This document shows positions 62,590 through 64,000 of a stretch of DNA of 64,000 nt, in pieces. Below the pieces are notes generated by a model that worked only from the letters and a program-made list of their open reading frames with translations, was not told where the DNA came from and ran no database searches. Source of the stretch: Erysipelatoclostridium sp. AM42-17 (lineage in GTDB: Bacteria; Bacillota_I; Bacilli_A; Erysipelotrichales; Coprobacillaceae); NCBI RefSeq assembly GCF_003480255.1, contig NZ_QUIN01000001.1:1-64000 (forward strand), in the 5' to 3' direction. The number at the start of each line of letters is the position of its first letter. Positions within the stretch are counted from its first letter, which is position 1. A program made the position numbers and the translations under genes.

Positions 62590-62745
62590 GATTCAACATT
62601 GCATAAATTACGGGAAACAATAATAACCTTTGAAGCAAAAGAAAATCCAGAGAGATATAAGTCACAAATCACTTTGGCGAAAAGACGAATAAAGGCTTTT
62701 GAAATAGCAAATTACTTTATAGGAAACGAAATTGAAAACAGTTAG
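62545..62745 (+). CDS. small helical protein of mobile elements
   Basis: A 66-residue protein (MEYTKEDLIEAKRQIDSTLH ... KSQITLAKRRIKAFEIANYFI) predicted to be two helices. I recall near-identical small proteins on gut resistance elements, always without a known function. GGAGGGTAAT precedes the ATG. The first 15 codons are duplicated at 61458. Confidence 0.65.
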   Translation: MEYTKEDLIEAKRQIDSTLHKLRETIITFEAKENPERYKSQITLAKRRIKAFEIANYFIGNEIENS

Positions 62746-62879
62746 TAAATTCAAAACTCTGGTTTCGCGGCAAGTGAAATCGTTAGGCAGTATAAATTAA
62801 ATTTGCAAAGTCAGTAGTGATAGTTAATAGCAAGATGAAAACCAATGGTATTTCTAATCAAAAAGGAGGATAACAATAT

Positions 62880-63239
62880 ATGCTAAGTCCGAAAGAAGTA
62901 GTAAATAAATGGGTAGACGCTTTTAATGCCAGTGATGTGGACATGATTAGTAGTCTGTATGATAATAATGCAACAAACCATCAAGTTGCAAATGAACCTG
63001 TTGTAGGAGTTGTGGCTATTAGAGAAATGTTTGCAAATGAGTTTGCAACTGCAAAAATGGTTTGTATTGTGGAAAATATTTTTGAAGATGGGCAATGGGC
63101 TATCTTAGAGTGGAAAGACCCGTTAGGATTACGTGGGTGCGGATTTTTCCATGTTGTAAATGAAAAGATATTATTCCAGCGTGGATATTGGGATAAACTT
63201 TCTTTTTTAAAGCAACATAATCTCCCTGTAAAAGAATAA
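62880..63239 (+). CDS. SnoaL-like/NTF2-fold protein
   Basis: A 119-residue protein of the NTF2/SnoaL superfamily: SPKEVVNKWVDAFNASDVDMISSLYDNNATNHQVANEPVVGVVAIREMFANEF at the N terminus and the beta-rich AILEWKDPLGLRGCGFFHVVNEKILFQRGYWDKLSF at the C terminus. Such proteins are small-molecule isomerases, hydrolases or binding proteins; no specific activity can be assigned. AAAGGAGG sits upstream. Part of the acquired segment. Confidence 0.8.
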   Translation: MLSPKEVVNKWVDAFNASDVDMISSLYDNNATNHQVANEPVVGVVAIREMFANEFATAKMVCIVENIFEDGQWAILEWKDPLGLRGCGFFHVVNEKILFQRGYWDKLSFLKQHNLPVKE

Positions 63240-63342
63240 TGAGAAGAAAGTTAAAGTATAAGAAAGGGTACAAAAATTGATAAGTTGTTTAACAAGGGAC
63301 GGTTGCAGGAATAATATTGCAGTTGTAAAGGAGTAGCTGGCT

Positions 63343-63771
63343 ATGAAATATAGCAAAATAATAATATTAAAGAATGGTATGGAATGTTGTTTGAGAAATG
63401 CAACTGAAAGTGATGGACAGCTTGTATTAGATAACTTCACTTTAACTCATACCCAAACCGACTATTTACTTACATATCCCGATGAAAACACTTTTGATGC
63501 AGCACAAGAAAGCCGGATTCTGAAAGAGAAGGAAAATAGTGAAAATGAAATCGAGATTATTGCTATAATTGATGGCGCAGTTATAGGGACTGCTGGAATC
63601 GAGGCAGTAGGGGCGAAATACAAGGTACGGCATCGTGCTGAATTTGGTATTAGTGTTCTGAAAAAGTTTTGGGAACTTGGAATTGGACAAGCATTGATGG
63701 CTTCATGTATTGAATTACTATATATTAAATATAAGATGTATCTTAGTGGTGAACATTTTCCCATAAAATGA
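63343..63771 (+). pseudogene. GNAT acetyltransferase, C-terminally truncated
   Basis: The first 125 codons match a GNAT acetyltransferase, including the acetyl-CoA loop RAEFGISVLKKFWELGIGQALMASCIE. After that the frame turns into unrelated sequence (LLYIKYKMYLSGEHFPIK) and stops; the final strands expected in a protein of about 180 residues are missing. The break near 63717 is a likely recombination or insertion scar. Activity is doubtful. Confidence 0.75.
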
Positions 63772-63800
63772 AAATTTGTACTAAAATTGAACATATTTTT
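63748..63800. repeat. possible IS end or scar
   Basis: GTGAACATTTTCCC (63750 on) and TTGAACATATTTTT (63788 on) share TGAACAT-T-rich units about 40 bases apart, directly after the truncated GNAT gene. This resembles terminal repeats of IS21-type elements; weak evidence. Confidence 0.25.
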
Positions 63801-63834
63801 TAAAGGATGTCAAAATATTGATGTCCTTTTTTTT
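63801..63834 (+). terminator. intrinsic terminator
   Basis: AAAGGATGTCAA (63802-63813) pairs with TTGATGTCCTTT (with G-U pairs), followed by eight Ts. Confidence 0.8.
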
Positions 63835-63875
63835 GAATGATATGATAATTTTGCTAGCAAGAAAGGAAGAGAAAA

Positions 63876-64000
63876 TTGTACAAATTATTAATACTTGATA
63901 TAGATGGAACACTTAGGGATGAAGTGCAAGGAATTCCAAAATCTGCAAAAAAGGCGATTCATTTATGTCAAAGAAATTATTGCAATGTTGTCATTTGCAC
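63876..64000 (+). CDS. HAD family hydrolase, partial
   Basis: The first 41 codons of a HAD hydrolase, cut by the window end. Motif I is LLILDIDGTLRDE with both catalytic aspartates, followed by VQGIPKSAKKAIHLCQRN as in Cof/IIB-type phosphatases. The start is TTG (63876), six to eight bases after AAAGGAAG. Its AT-rich composition resembles the host genes, so chromosomal sequence may resume here. Confidence 0.8.
   Translation, partial: MYKLLILDIDGTLRDEVQGIPKSAKKAIHLCQRNYCNVVIC

Overview
The window is AT-rich DNA from a low-GC, anaerobic Gram-positive bacterium (Bacillota). Strong AGGAGG-type ribosome sites, near-consensus sigma-A promoters, a glycyl radical enzyme and gut-type drug-resistance and mobilisation genes suggest a gut member of the Erysipelotrichia (Coprobacillus or Thomasclavelia relatives). 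That placement is inference, not proof. I saw no rRNA, tRNA or CRISPR array.

Layout. 1-7.6 kb: a divergent glycyl radical enzyme locus (activase and NimA-like protein on minus; the enzyme, two DJ-1/PfpI proteins, an RpiR regulator and an MFS transporter on plus). 7.6-12.3 kb: a small unknown protein, then a TetR regulator with a 12-bp perfect inverted-repeat operator over its own promoter and a two-subunit ABC transporter of IrtAB/YbtPQ type. 12.5-14.1 kb: ammonium channel AmtB and a PII protein lacking the usual modified tyrosine. 14.1-16.3 kb: a long leader region, a Fe-S scaffold-like protein and a GGGtGRT protein of unknown function. 16.4-17.9 kb: a GNAT acetyltransferase and a methyltransferase. 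17.9-30.7 kb: a ZTP (pfl) riboswitch followed by fhs-purE-purC-purM-purN-purH-purD-purL-purB. The operon makes IMP pathway enzymes plus the formyl donor, but purF and purK are absent here. 30.7-34.9 kb: LysR, a 77-residue small protein, a DUF3737 beta-helix protein, a PatB-like lyase and asnA. 35.1-37.5 kb: proBA. 37.6-39.0 kb: a V4R sensor protein and a diguanylate cyclase. 39.1-45.1 kb: MarR-controlled heterodimeric ABC exporter and a MATE pump. 45.2-51.4 kb: GntR, small export protein, a short CinA, LysR, purA and guaA.

51.5-63.8 kb is accessory DNA. Immediately downstream of guaA lies an integrated mobilisable element: XRE repressor, Xis-like protein, tyrosine integrase, RHH protein, RepA-like ATPase, candidate oriT, MobC, MobA relaxase and TnpV. 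The oriT-mobC-mobA-tnpV block is bracketed by two ~350-bp direct repeats derived from the 3' end of the ATPase gene. A higher-GC segment follows, with a fragment of a P-loop kinase, a tet(M)-type attenuator leader, a tetracycline ribosomal protection gene (most like tet(32) from memory), a membrane XRE regulator, two decayed sigma-like genes, a methyltransferase bracketed by 175-bp repeats, a SnoaL-like protein and a C-terminally truncated acetyltransferase. The window ends in the first 41 codons of a HAD hydrolase, which may be host DNA resuming.

How it fits together: the core parts are housekeeping (purines, proline, asparagine, nitrogen) with several efflux systems under local repressors. 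The less ordinary parts are the glycyl radical/DJ-1 locus, the GGGtGRT locus with duplicated leader and operator motifs, and the layered mobile region.
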